A model generated the notes under the pieces. That model did not search any database. It was not told the DNA's origin and saw only the letters and a program-made list of their open reading frames with translations. A program made the translations under genes and the position numbers. A DNA stretch of 64,000 nt, from positions 1-64,000 of the forward strand of contig NZ_BOQL01000057.1 of the NCBI RefSeq assembly GCF_018332655.1, read 5' to 3'. This stretch comes from Actinoplanes auranticolor (GTDB taxonomy: Bacteria; Actinomycetota; Actinomycetes; Mycobacteriales; Micromonosporaceae). Positions 24,674-33,724 of this stretch are shown here, one piece after another (position 1 is the first letter of the stretch; every line of letters begins with the position of its first letter).

Positions 24674-25848
24674 CCGCCGCCTTCGCGCGGCTCTGGGCGG
24701 AGATCGCGCCGATCGGCCTCGACCCGGCCGGCGGTTACCGGCGGTACGCCCTGAGCGACCCCGAGCTGATCCTGCGCGACTGGTTCCGTAACCAGGCGGA
24801 CCGCCGCGACATGACGGTCACCGACGACGGCAACGGCAACCTGTTCGCCTGGTGGGGCCGGCAGTGGGCGCCCGGGACCGTGCTGACCGGATCGCACTTC
24901 GACTCGGTGCCGCACGGCGGTGGCTACGACGGCCCGCTCGGCATCGTCAGCGCGTTCCTGGCCGTCGACCGGCTCCGGGCCGCGGGCGTGACCCCGGCGA
25001 AACCGATCGGCGTGGCCGCGTTCGTGGAGGAGGAGGGTGGCCGCTTCGGCGTGCCCTGTCTCGGTTCCCGGCTGCTGACCGGTGCGATCGACCCGGACAC
25101 GGCCGCCGCGTTGTGCGACACCGACGGGGTGAGCTTCGGCGAGGCGCTGGGGGCCCGTCCGGCCGGCGCGCTGCCCGCGCTGGCGAGCCGGGTGGGTGCC
25201 GTCGTGGAGCTGCACATCGAGCAGGGCCGGGCGCTGGAGGTGCCGGTCGGTGTCGCGAGCGCGATCTGGCCGCACGGCCGCTGGCGGCTGGACTTCACCG
25301 GCCACGGTGACCACGCCGGCACCACCCGGATGGCCGACCGGCACGACCCGATGCTGACGTTCGCGTACACGGTGCTGGCCGCCGACGACGAGGCCCGGCA
25401 GGCCGGGGCGCTCGCCACGATCGCGCGGGTGTCGGTGCAGCCCAACGCCACCAACGCGATCCCGTCGCTGGTGCGGGCCTGGCTCGACGCCCGGGCCGCC
25501 GACCCGGCGACCATGGAACGGCTGGTGGAGGCCATCGTCAAGCGGGCGATGGACCGGGCGGCCCACGACCGTACGGAGCTCGTCGTCGAACCGGAGTCGG
25601 CCTCCCCGGAGGTCACCTTCGACACGGCGCTCGCCGACCGGCTGTCCACATTGCTGGGTGGCGTGCCGGTCCTGCCGACCGGGGCGGGCCACGACGCGGG
25701 CGTGCTGTCCGCGCACGTGCCGACCGCGATGCTGTTCGTCCGCAACCCGACCGGGGTCTCGCACTCCCCGGCCGAGCACGCCTCCGACGAGGACTGCGCG
25801 GCCGGTGTCGAGGCGCTGGCCACGGTGCTCGGGGAGCTGGCGGCATGA
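24670..25848 (+). CDS. M20-family amidohydrolase, probable N-formylglutamate hydrolase of the hut pathway
   Basis: 392 residues of the allantoate amidohydrolase/N-carbamoylase group in M20 peptidases. Metal ligands: TGSHFDSVPHGG, YDGPLG, EEEGGRF, and later HIEQGRALE and TGAGHDAGV, HSPAEH. By sequence alone it would be called allantoate amidohydrolase. It lies, coupled by ATGA on both sides, between hutU and hutF. HutF makes N-formylglutamate, and no HutG is present, so this enzyme most likely removes the formyl group to give glutamate and formate. That role is inferred from context. Confidence 0.85.
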
Positions 25849-27128
25849 CCTACTTCGCGCGGTACGCCTGGATCGGCGGGGCCGTCGTGCGCGATGTCCG
25901 CATCGAGATCGAGGACGGGCGCTTCACCGCCGTCACCCCGGGCGCCGCACCCACCGGGACCGTGCTGCCCGGGCTGGTGCTGCCCGGGCTGGCCAACGCG
26001 CACTCGCACGCGTTCCACCGGGCCCTGCGCGGACGCACCCACGGCGACCGCGGCAGCTTCTGGACCTGGCGCGAGCAGATGTACGCGGTGGCCGGCCGGC
26101 TCGACCCGGACAGCTACTTCACGCTGGCCCGGGCGGTCTACGGCGAGATGGCCCTGGCCGGGATCACCTGCGTGGGCGAGTTCCACTATCTGCACCACGG
26201 GCCGGACGGCACGCCCTACGCCGACCCGAACGCGATGGGTCACGCGCTGATCGGGGCAGCCCGCGAAGCCGGTATCCGGATCACCTTGCTGGACACGGTC
26301 TATCTGATGTCCGGTGTGGACGGCGAGCCGCTCGAAGGTGTGCAGCGCCGGTTCGGCGACGGCGACTACGACGGCTGGGCCGCGCGCTTCGACGGGCTGC
26401 GCGCGACCGCGGGCGCGAAGATCGGTGCGGCCCTGCACTCGGTACGCGCAGCGCCGGTCGACGGGATGGCCACCTTCGCCCACCGCACCGACGGCCTGCC
26501 GGTGCACGTCCACCTCTCGGAGCAGCGCGCCGAGAACGAGCAGTGCCAGGCTGTGCACGGCTGTTCGCCCACCGAACTGCTCGACAGCATGGGCGTCTGG
26601 CAGCCGCTGACCACCGCGGTGCACGCCACCCACCTGTCCCCCGCCGACCTGCGGATCCTCGGCGGGCAGCACGTCTGTCTGTGCCCGAGCACCGAACGTG
26701 ATCTGGCCGACGGCATCGGGCCGGCCCGGTCGCTCGCCGACGCGGGTGCCCGGCTCAGCCTGGGCAGCGACAGCCAGGCGGTCATCGACCTGTTCGAGGA
26801 GGCCCGCGGGGTCGAGCTCGACGAGCGGCTCGCCACCGAGCAGCGCGGTCACTTCAGTGCCGCCGAGCTGCTGACCGCCGCGACGGACACCGGTCATGCG
26901 GCGCTGGGCTGGGACGACGCCGGCACGATCGCCGCCGGCCGGCGTGCCGACCTGGTCGCCGTGTCGCTGGAGAGCGTCCGCACGGCGGGCGTCGACCCGG
27001 CCGGCCTGGTCTTCGCGGCCACCGCGGCCGACGTCACGCACGTGGTCGCGGACGGCCGCCTCATCGTGGACGGCGGCCGGCACACCGCGTTCGACGTCCC
27101 GGCGGCGCTGCGGGAGGCCCTGACATGA
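25845..27128 (+). CDS. hutF: Formimidoylglutamate deiminase
   Basis: 427 residues of the amidohydrolase superfamily. It converts N-formimidoyl-glutamate to N-formylglutamate and ammonia. Metal-site motifs: NAHSHAFHRALRGRTH, the HVHLSEQRAENEQC segment, AVHATHLS and LGSDSQAVIDLFEEAR. The start overlaps the M20 gene stop and the stop overlaps hutI, both by 4 bases. Its presence shows that this organism uses the five-step route to glutamate rather than direct formamide release. Confidence 0.93.
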   Translation: MTYFARYAWIGGAVVRDVRIEIEDGRFTAVTPGAAPTGTVLPGLVLPGLANAHSHAFHRALRGRTHGDRGSFWTWREQMYAVAGRLDPDSYFTLARAVYGEMALAGITCVGEFHYLHHGPDGTPYADPNAMGHALIGAAREAGIRITLLDTVYLMSGVDGEPLEGVQRRFGDGDYDGWAARFDGLRATAGAKIGAALHSVRAAPVDGMATFAHRTDGLPVHVHLSEQRAENEQCQAVHGCSPTELLDSMGVWQPLTTAVHATHLSPADLRILGGQHVCLCPSTERDLADGIGPARSLADAGARLSLGSDSQAVIDLFEEARGVELDERLATEQRGHFSAAELLTAATDTGHAALGWDDAGTIAAGRRADLVAVSLESVRTAGVDPAGLVFAATAADVTHVVADGRLIVDGGRHTAFDVPAALREALT

Positions 27129-28273
27129 GCCTGCTGGTCGGCGACATCGGTGAGCTGGTCACCAACGATCCCGAACTGGGCGTCCTGACCGACGCGGCGG
27201 TGGTCGTCGAGGGTGATCGGATCGCCTGGGTGGGTGCGATGCGCGACGCGCCCGCGGCGGACGAACGCCTGGACGCGGGCGGCGCCGCGGTGATCCCGGG
27301 CTTCGTGGACAGCCACGCCCATCTGGTCTTCGCCGGGGACCGGGCCGGTGAGTTCGCCGCCCGGATGAACGGCGAGCCGTACACCGGCGGCGGAATCCGC
27401 ACCACGGTCGCCGCGACGCGCGCGGCGAACGACGACACGCTGCGGGCCGGGGCGCGCCGGCTGGTCGGTGAGGCCCGGCGGCAGGGCACGACGACCATCG
27501 AGATCAAGAGCGGGTACGGCCTGAGCGTCGAGGACGAGGCCCGTTGCCTGCGCATCGCCCGGGAGCTCTCGGACGAGACCACGTTCCTCGGCGCGCACGT
27601 CGTCCCGGCCGAGTTCGCCGGCGATCCGGACGGCTACGTGCGGCTGGTCTGCGGGCAGATGCTCGCGGCCGCCGCACCGTACGCGAAGTGGATCGACGTG
27701 TTCTGCGACCGCGGAGCCTTCGACGGTGACCAGGCCCGGGAGATCCTGACCGCCGGTGCCGCGGCCGGGCTGATCCCCCGGCTGCACGCCAATCAGCTCG
27801 GGCCCGGGCCGGGAGTGCGGCTGGCCGTCGAGCTCGGTGCGGCCAGCGCGGACCACTGCACCCACCTCAGCGACGCCGACGTGGACGCCCTGGCCGGCTC
27901 GCCGACGGTCGCGACGCTGCTGCCCGGGGCCGAGTTCTCGACCCGGTCGCCGTATCCGGACGCCCGCCGGCTGCTCGACGCCGGGGTGACCGTGGCGCTG
28001 GCGACCGACTGCAACCCCGGGTCGTCGTACACGTCGTCGATGGCCTTCTGCCTGGCGCTGGCCGTACGGGAAATGCGGATGACGCCGGCCGAGGCCCTCT
28101 GGGCCGCGACCGCGGGCGGCGCCCGGGCCCTGCGCCGCGACGACATCGGCGTGCTGCGCCCCGGCGCCCGCGCCGACCTGGCCGTCCTGGACGCGCCTTC
28201 GTATCTGCACCTGGCCTACCGGCCGGGTGTCCCCCTCGTCACCACAGTGCTGCACAACGGAGTGCCCCAATGA
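27125..28273 (+). CDS. hutI: Imidazolonepropionase
   Basis: 382 residues of the amidohydrolase superfamily; opens the imidazolone ring to N-formimidoyl-glutamate. Metal and substrate motifs: IPGFVDSHAHLVFAGDR, GEPYTGGGIRTTVAATR, IEIKSGYGLSVEDE, and the late VALATDCNPGSSYTSSM. ATGA overlaps with hutF before and hutH after indicate translational coupling. Confidence 0.95.
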   Translation: MSLLVGDIGELVTNDPELGVLTDAAVVVEGDRIAWVGAMRDAPAADERLDAGGAAVIPGFVDSHAHLVFAGDRAGEFAARMNGEPYTGGGIRTTVAATRAANDDTLRAGARRLVGEARRQGTTTIEIKSGYGLSVEDEARCLRIARELSDETTFLGAHVVPAEFAGDPDGYVRLVCGQMLAAAAPYAKWIDVFCDRGAFDGDQAREILTAGAAAGLIPRLHANQLGPGPGVRLAVELGAASADHCTHLSDADVDALAGSPTVATLLPGAEFSTRSPYPDARRLLDAGVTVALATDCNPGSSYTSSMAFCLALAVREMRMTPAEALWAATAGGARALRRDDIGVLRPGARADLAVLDAPSYLHLAYRPGVPLVTTVLHNGVPQ

Positions 28274-29805
28274 CCGTCTCAGTCGAACCCACCGGCATCA
28301 CCCCCGCCGACGTCCTCGCCGTCGCCCGGCACGACGCGCGGGTCGAGCTCTCCGAGGCCACCTACGCCGCCATGGCCCGCAGCCGGGCCATCGTCGACAC
28401 CATCGAGGCCTCCGGCCGCCCGGTGTACGGCGTCTCGACCGGCTTCGGCGCGCTGGCCAACACCTCCATCGCCCCGGAGCGCCGGGCCGAGCTGCAGCAC
28501 GCACTGATCCGCTCGCACGCCGCCGGCATCGGCGCGCCCATGCCCCGCGAGGTGGTGCGGGCGATGATGCTGCTGCGGGTGCGCTCGCTGGCCCTGGGCC
28601 TGTCCGGGGTACGGCCGGTGCTCGCCCAGGGACTCGTCGACCTGCTCAACAACGACATCACCCCCTGGGTCCCCGAACACGGCTCGCTGGGCGCCTCCGG
28701 TGACCTCGCGCCGCTGGCCCACTGCGCGCTGGTGCTGCTCGGGGAGGGCTGGGTGCTGGGCAAGGACGGCTCCCGGCTGGCCGCCGCCGACGCCCTGCAC
28801 GGCTCCGGCCTCCAGCCGCTGGCGCTGGCCGCCAAGGAGGGCCTGGCGCTGATCAACGGCACCGACGGCATGCTCGGCATGCTGCTGCTGGCCATCGAGG
28901 ACGCCCGGCACCTGTTCACCATGGCCGACGTGACCGCGGCGCTGGCCATCGAGGCGATGCTCGGCTCGGAGCGGCCGTTCCTGCCGGAGCTGCACGCGAT
29001 CCGGCCGCACCCCGGGCAGTCCGACTCGGCGGCCAACATCCACCGGCTGCTGCAGGACTCGGCGATCATGGACTCGCACCGCGACGACCTGGCCCACGCC
29101 GTGCAGGACGCGTACTCGATGCGCTGCGCGCCGCAGGTCGCCGGGGCCGCCCGCGACACGCTGGAGTTCGTCCGGACCACCGCCGGCCGCGAGCTGCGGT
29201 CCGTGGTCGACAACCCGGTCGTGCTGCCGGACGGCCGGGTCGAGTCCACCGGCAACTTCCACGGCGCGCCGCTCGGCTTCGCCGCCGACTTCCTGGCCAT
29301 CGCCGCCGCCGAGGTGGGGGCGATCGCCGAGCGCCGGGTCGACCGGCTGCTGGACGTGACCCGCAACCGCACGCTGCCGCCGTTCCTCGCCCCGGACGCC
29401 GGGGTCAACTCGGGCCTGATGATCGCCCAGTACACGGCGGCCGGCATCGTCGCCGAGAACCGCCGACTCGCGGCGCCCGCCTCGGTGGACTCGCTGCCCA
29501 CCAGCGGGATGCAGGAGGACCACGTGTCGATGGGCTGGGCCGCGACGAAGAAGCTGCGCACGGTGCTGGACAACCTGACCAGCCTGCTCGCCGTCGAGCT
29601 GCTGGCCGCCACGCGCGGCCTGCAGCTGCGCGCGCCGCTGATTCCGTCACCGGCCGGGCGGGCGGCGGTCGCGGCGCTGGAGGGCTTCGCCGGGGAACCG
29701 GGCCCGGACGTCTTCCTGGCCCCGGTGATCGAGCAGACCCGCGCGGTCGTGGCCGGCCGGGCCCTGCGCGCCGGGATCGAGGACGCGATCGGGCCGCTGC
29801 TCTAG
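28270..29805 (+). CDS. hutH: Histidine ammonia-lyase
   Basis: 511 residues; removes ammonia from histidine to form urocanate, the first step of the pathway although it is the last gene here. The Ala142-Ser143-Gly144 triad in GSLGASGDLAPLAH forms the MIO electrophile, at the same numbering as in the Pseudomonas enzyme. Other motifs: YGVSTGFGALANT and MQEDHVSMG. The TAG stop is shared, as CTAG, with the stop of the convergent XRE gene. Confidence 0.96.
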   Translation: MTVSVEPTGITPADVLAVARHDARVELSEATYAAMARSRAIVDTIEASGRPVYGVSTGFGALANTSIAPERRAELQHALIRSHAAGIGAPMPREVVRAMMLLRVRSLALGLSGVRPVLAQGLVDLLNNDITPWVPEHGSLGASGDLAPLAHCALVLLGEGWVLGKDGSRLAAADALHGSGLQPLALAAKEGLALINGTDGMLGMLLLAIEDARHLFTMADVTAALAIEAMLGSERPFLPELHAIRPHPGQSDSAANIHRLLQDSAIMDSHRDDLAHAVQDAYSMRCAPQVAGAARDTLEFVRTTAGRELRSVVDNPVVLPDGRVESTGNFHGAPLGFAADFLAIAAAEVGAIAERRVDRLLDVTRNRTLPPFLAPDAGVNSGLMIAQYTAAGIVAENRRLAAPASVDSLPTSGMQEDHVSMGWAATKKLRTVLDNLTSLLAVELLAATRGLQLRAPLIPSPAGRAAVAALEGFAGEPGPDVFLAPVIEQTRAVVAGRALRAGIEDAIGPLL

Positions 29806-31025
29806 CTGTGACTTCCGGTGGTCTGCAGGCGTTCGTACAGGGCGCGTACCTCGGCGCCACCGGCCTGGCGGCGGGAACGGCCGAGCAGGACCCGGATGGT
29901 CTCCGCGGCCTCGGCCGACGTGCGCACGTGCTGCGGCGCGATCCGTTCCGCGGTGAGCAGCAGGCGGATCGCCTCGCGATCCTGCCCGCCGATGCGGGTC
30001 AGGGCCCGGGCGGTGTCGGCGTAGTAGAAGACCTGCCGCAGGCCGGCCGGGATCGCCGCCGGGTCGGTGCGCCGGGCGGTCTCCACCACCCGGAGCGGGT
30101 CGCCGGCGTCGTCGCCGATCTCGATGCTGATCCGCCAGATGTCCACGTTGGTGGGGCCGAAGAACATCCCCATCGTGTCGGTCTCGCCGGTGCGGCGGGC
30201 CAGCCGGGCCGCCTCGATCAGCCAGTCCCGGCTGTCGTCGGGGCGCTGCCGGCACCGGCTCGCCAGGGCGGCGACCAGATGCAGTGAGCCGAGCACCTCC
30301 GGGGCGCCGGGCCGGCCCAGGTGCCGGCTCAGCTCGTCCCCGGCCCGCTCGGCGAGCGTCTGGCCCCGCTGGTACGACCCGCAGGCGGTGGCCGCCCGGG
30401 CCAGCGCGTACGCCGCGTGCCCGCGCAGCACCGGGTCGCCGGTGGCGTCGGCCGCGTCCCGGCATCGTTCCGCGGCCAGCCAGGCGTCTGCCGGATAGCC
30501 GAGACCGCGCAGCACCGTGGAGGCGACGTGGGTCGCGTCGCAGAGCAGCCGCAGGGCGTCGAGCTGATCCGGGCCGGCCGTCTCGGTGTGCAGATCGCGC
30601 AGCAGATCCGGGAGCAGGCGGGTGGCACCGGCGTAGTCGCACGCCTGGTGCCGGGCGTCGGCCAGGGCGGCGCTGCGGCGGAGCTCCGGCACGGGCGGCG
30701 CGGGCCGGGCGGGCGGCTCGGTCAGGTCGATGTCGACCAGGGCCCGGCGCAGGTCGAGCACGCCGGCCCGGGCCGAGGCGGTCGCCCGGTCGCGGGCCGG
30801 TGCCCCGGTGCCGGCCAGATCGGCCGGTGCGCATTCCAGCGCGCCGGCGATGTCCGCCAGCATGAACCGGTTGTCGGCCGTCTGCCGCCCCCGTTCGATC
30901 CGGCTCCAGGTGGCGTGCGAGATGCCGGCCCGGCTGGCGGCGTACCGGACGCTCCAGCCCCGCAGCAGGCGGCGCGCGCGGATCTGCTCGCCGACCGCGG
31001 GGTCGGCGCTCCGTCGGAGGGTCAT
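29802..31025 (-). CDS. XRE-family regulator with TPR-like C-terminal domain
   Basis: 407 residues. A helix-turn-helix at about 12-65 (RRLLRGWSVRYAASRAGISH, TWSRIERGRQTADNRFMLAD) is followed by helical repeats rich in Ala/Arg/Leu typical of TPR-containing actinobacterial regulators. The ATG lies 7 bases after a TACGGT -10 box, so the message is probably leaderless. An inverted repeat at 31055-31078 may be its operator. It is convergent with hutH, so a role in histidine use is possible but not shown. Confidence 0.85.
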   Translation of the reverse strand: MTLRRSADPAVGEQIRARRLLRGWSVRYAASRAGISHATWSRIERGRQTADNRFMLADIAGALECAPADLAGTGAPARDRATASARAGVLDLRRALVDIDLTEPPARPAPPVPELRRSAALADARHQACDYAGATRLLPDLLRDLHTETAGPDQLDALRLLCDATHVASTVLRGLGYPADAWLAAERCRDAADATGDPVLRGHAAYALARAATACGSYQRGQTLAERAGDELSRHLGRPGAPEVLGSLHLVAALASRCRQRPDDSRDWLIEAARLARRTGETDTMGMFFGPTNVDIWRISIEIGDDAGDPLRVVETARRTDPAAIPAGLRQVFYYADTARALTRIGGQDREAIRLLLTAERIAPQHVRTSAEAAETIRVLLGRSRRQAGGAEVRALYERLQTTGSHS

Positions 31026-31032
31026 ACGCCCG

Positions 31033-31078
31033 ACCGTAGCCCCGCCGCTCCGCAGGGTGGTTCAGGGCTGTACCACCC
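31033..31078 (-). promoter_or_regulatory. Promoter and inverted repeat upstream of the XRE gene
   Basis: On the minus strand a -10 box TACGGT (31038-31033) lies 7 bases before the ATG. Upstream of it GGGTGGT (31055-31061) and ACCACCC (31072-31078) form a perfect 7-bp inverted repeat with a 10-base spacer, where a repressor could block the -35 region. Confidence 0.45.
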
Positions 31079-31085
31079 GCGCCGG

Positions 31086-32345
31086 TTACCGCGGGATGGC
31101 CGTGCGGACCACCAGCACCCGATCGGTGTTCTCGTCGTCGGTGAACGCCCGGGCCAGGTACAGCCAGTCGCCGTGCACCGCGGCGGCGTCGGCGTGACCG
31201 GCCGCGGTGGCCAGCGACCCGTCCGGCCGGATCTGCAGCACCTCGGTCGTGTCGTTGCCGATGTCGCGCTGCTTGCGGGACTGCTGCAGCAGGTCACGCC
31301 GGCGGCCGGTGGCGTCGCCGGTCCAGTCGAACTCCTCGGGCAGCTCGTCGGCGCCGAGCCGCACGCTGGTCACGTACACGTTGCCGCGGTCGTCGGTCAC
31401 CAGGCTCGCGTTGCTCTCGCCGCGCTTGCCGGTGCGGGTGCCCCGCAGCCAGACCGACGCCTGGGCCGCCCGGCCGCGGTCGGCGAACGGTTCCTCGGGA
31501 TCGTCGACGGCACCGTCGAGACCGCCGCCGGCGACGTTGCCGATCAGCTCGTGCGCGGACCCGTCCGCGCGGACCGCGACGACGCTGCGCCGGCCGGGCC
31601 CGGCGTAGAGGGTGCCGTCGGCGCCGATCGCGATCGGGTCGTTCAGGCCGCCCTCCAGGGCGATCTGCGTGGCCGGGGTGCCGTCCGGGAAACCGCCCTC
31701 CCGGGTACGCGCCGAGCGGCATTCCCGTGCAGTGAGCCCGGCCAGGTCCCGCCCGAGCACCGTCCTGATCCGTCCGCCGTCGACCGTCCGGACGAGCTGG
31801 TGGGTCGTCGGGTCGTTGCGCTCCTCGGCGAAGTACATCCGGTTGTCCGGCCCCACCGCGACACCGTGCAGATGCCGCAGGTACGCGCCGTCCGCAACCG
31901 CACCGTCAGCCGGCGGCTTGCGGTCGCCCCGGTAGGTGTCCCGGTCGATGCCGAGGCGCCGGGTGGCCTGGCCCTGCGGGGTGATCTGCCAGACGCCGCC
32001 CTCGCCGTTCCACAGCGCGACGTAGACCGCGCCGTCCGGGCCCACGGTCATCTGGCTGACGTACTCCGCCTTCAGGCCCGGCACCGCGACGTGCGTGAGC
32101 TTGCCGTCCTGCACCGTCCACACGGTGGCGACCGCGTCGGTCTCGGTCAGCACCCGCAGCGTCCCGGCCCGGTCCACCGTCATGTCGACGAGCCGGCCGT
32201 CGATGAACGCGTCGGGCGCCGGACCGCCGTCGGCCTCGCCGCCCCCGGCCACCAGCTCGACCGTCTGCGCCGACGTGCTGCCCGGCGTGCACCCCGCGGC
32301 CGCCAGCACCAGCGCGGCCGCCACACCCCATCCCCGTTTGGTCAC
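31086..32345 (-). CDS. Lipoprotein with NHL-type beta-propeller
   Basis: 419 residues. The signal peptide ends in the lipobox LAAAGC, so the mature protein is anchored outside by Cys19. The rest is a six- or seven-bladed propeller with NHL/SMP-30-like turns (VDMTVDRAGTLRVLTETDAV, VSQMTVGPDGAVYVALWNGE, LHGVAVGPDNRMYFAEERND, PIAIGADGTLYAGPG). The ligand is unknown. It reads toward the XRE gene and could share its regulation, but 60 bases and a hairpin separate them. Confidence 0.8.
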   Translation of the reverse strand: MTKRGWGVAAALVLAAAGCTPGSTSAQTVELVAGGGEADGGPAPDAFIDGRLVDMTVDRAGTLRVLTETDAVATVWTVQDGKLTHVAVPGLKAEYVSQMTVGPDGAVYVALWNGEGGVWQITPQGQATRRLGIDRDTYRGDRKPPADGAVADGAYLRHLHGVAVGPDNRMYFAEERNDPTTHQLVRTVDGGRIRTVLGRDLAGLTARECRSARTREGGFPDGTPATQIALEGGLNDPIAIGADGTLYAGPGRRSVVAVRADGSAHELIGNVAGGGLDGAVDDPEEPFADRGRAAQASVWLRGTRTGKRGESNASLVTDDRGNVYVTSVRLGADELPEEFDWTGDATGRRRDLLQQSRKQRDIGNDTTEVLQIRPDGSLATAAGHADAAAVHGDWLYLARAFTDDENTDRVLVVRTAIPR

Positions 32346-32360
32346 GGCGGCATAGTAGAA

Positions 32361-32975
32361 CTAGCGGGGAAGCTCCTTGGCGATGACCTTGGCCAGTTCG
32401 CGGAGCGCCTTGCCGCGGTGGCTGATCGCGTCCTTCTCGGCCGGGCTCAGCTCCGCGTTGGTCAGGCTCTGGCCCTCACCCAGGAAGATCGGGTCGTAGC
32501 CGAAACCGCCGGTGCCGCGCCGCGCGCGCAGGATCTGGCCGCGCTGCTTGCCCTCGACCAGGTGCTCACGGCCGTTCGGCAGCACCAGCACGGCCGCGCA
32601 GACGAACGCGCCACCGCGATGCTCGTCCGGGACGTCGCCGATCTGGGCCAGTACCAGGTCCAGGTTGGCCTGGTCGTCGCCGTGGCCACCGGCCCAGCGG
32701 GCGCTGAACACACCCGGCATGCCGTTGAGCGCGTCCACGGCCAGTCCCGAGTCGTCCGCCACGGTCGGCAGGCCGGTGCGCGAGGCCCCCTCGCGGGCCT
32801 TGATCAACGCGTTCTCGCCGAAGGTCAGGCCGGTCTCGGGCACGTCCGGATAGTCCGGGAAGTCACCGAGCCCGACCAGGTCGACGCGGCCGGAGCCGAG
32901 CGCGTTGTCCAGGATGCGCTGCAGCTCAACCAGCTTCTTCGGATTCGCGGTGGCGAGCAGCAGGCGGGAGCTCAC
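32361..32975 (-). CDS. rdgB: XTP/dITP pyrophosphatase (HAM1/RdgB)
   Basis: 204 residues; hydrolyses non-canonical purine nucleoside triphosphates to keep them out of DNA and RNA. Motifs: LLLATANPKKLVELQRIL (substrate loop), TFGENALIKAREGA, VADDSGLAVDALNGMPGVFS and GTGGFGYDPIFL, SHRGKAL. It overlaps rph by 4 bases (GTGA), the arrangement conserved across actinobacteria. Confidence 0.96.
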   Translation of the reverse strand: MSSRLLLATANPKKLVELQRILDNALGSGRVDLVGLGDFPDYPDVPETGLTFGENALIKAREGASRTGLPTVADDSGLAVDALNGMPGVFSARWAGGHGDDQANLDLVLAQIGDVPDEHRGGAFVCAAVLVLPNGREHLVEGKQRGQILRARRGTGGFGYDPIFLGEGQSLTNAELSPAEKDAISHRGKALRELAKVIAKELPR

Positions 32976-33700
32976 GACGCCAGCGCCTTCTGCTGGGCCG
33001 CAGCCAGCTCCGCGCAGCCGAGCACGCCGAGGTCCAGCAACGCGTCGAGCTGGTCGCGGCGGAACACGTTGGCCTCGCCGGTGCCCTGCACCTCCACGAA
33101 GTCGCCGTCACCGGTGCAGACCACGTTCATGTCCACCTCCGCGGCGACGTCCTCGAGATACATCAGGTCGAGGCGGGGCTCGCCGTCGATGACGCCGACG
33201 CTGACCGCCTGGATCGAGCGGTGCATCACCTTCTCGACCTTGCCGGCCAGCGACTTGCGGTCGGCCAGCCAGTTCACCGCGTCGTACAGCGCGACGTACG
33301 CGCCGGTGATGGCCGCCGTCCGGGTGCCGCCGTCGGCCTGCAGCACGTCACAGTCGAGCACGATGGAATTCTCGCCCAGGGCCTTGAGGTCGATGCAGGC
33401 CCGCAGGCTGCGCCCGATCAGCCGGGAGATCTCCTGGGTCCGGCCGCCCACCTTGCCCTTGACGCTCTCCCGGTCGCCCCGGGTGTTCGTCGCGCGGGGC
33501 AACATGGCGTACTCGGCCGTCACCCAGCCCAGGCCGGAGCCCTTGCGCCAGCGTGGCACGCCCTCGGTCACGCTGGCGGTGCAGAGCACTCGGGTGTCGC
33601 CGAATTCGACGAGCACCGATCCCTCCGGATGGATGCTCCACCGGCGGGTGAGGGTCACGGGTCGGAGTTGGCCGGGCTCTCGGCCGTCGGGTCGCGCCAT
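32972..33700 (-). CDS. rph: Ribonuclease PH
   Basis: 242 residues; phosphorolytic 3' exonuclease that trims tRNA precursors. Motifs: GSVLVEFGDTRVLCTASV, WVTAEYAMLPRAT, the RGDRESVKGKVGGRTQEISR phosphate-binding region, and DVLQADGGTRTAAITGAYVA. First gene of the pair with rdgB. Start at the ATG 33700 (MARPDGREPGQLRPV). Confidence 0.96.
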   Translation of the reverse strand: MARPDGREPGQLRPVTLTRRWSIHPEGSVLVEFGDTRVLCTASVTEGVPRWRKGSGLGWVTAEYAMLPRATNTRGDRESVKGKVGGRTQEISRLIGRSLRACIDLKALGENSIVLDCDVLQADGGTRTAAITGAYVALYDAVNWLADRKSLAGKVEKVMHRSIQAVSVGVIDGEPRLDLMYLEDVAAEVDMNVVCTGDGDFVEVQGTGEANVFRRDQLDALLDLGVLGCAELAAAQQKALAS

Positions 33701-33724
33701 GGCAAGAGCCTAGGCTGATCGCCG

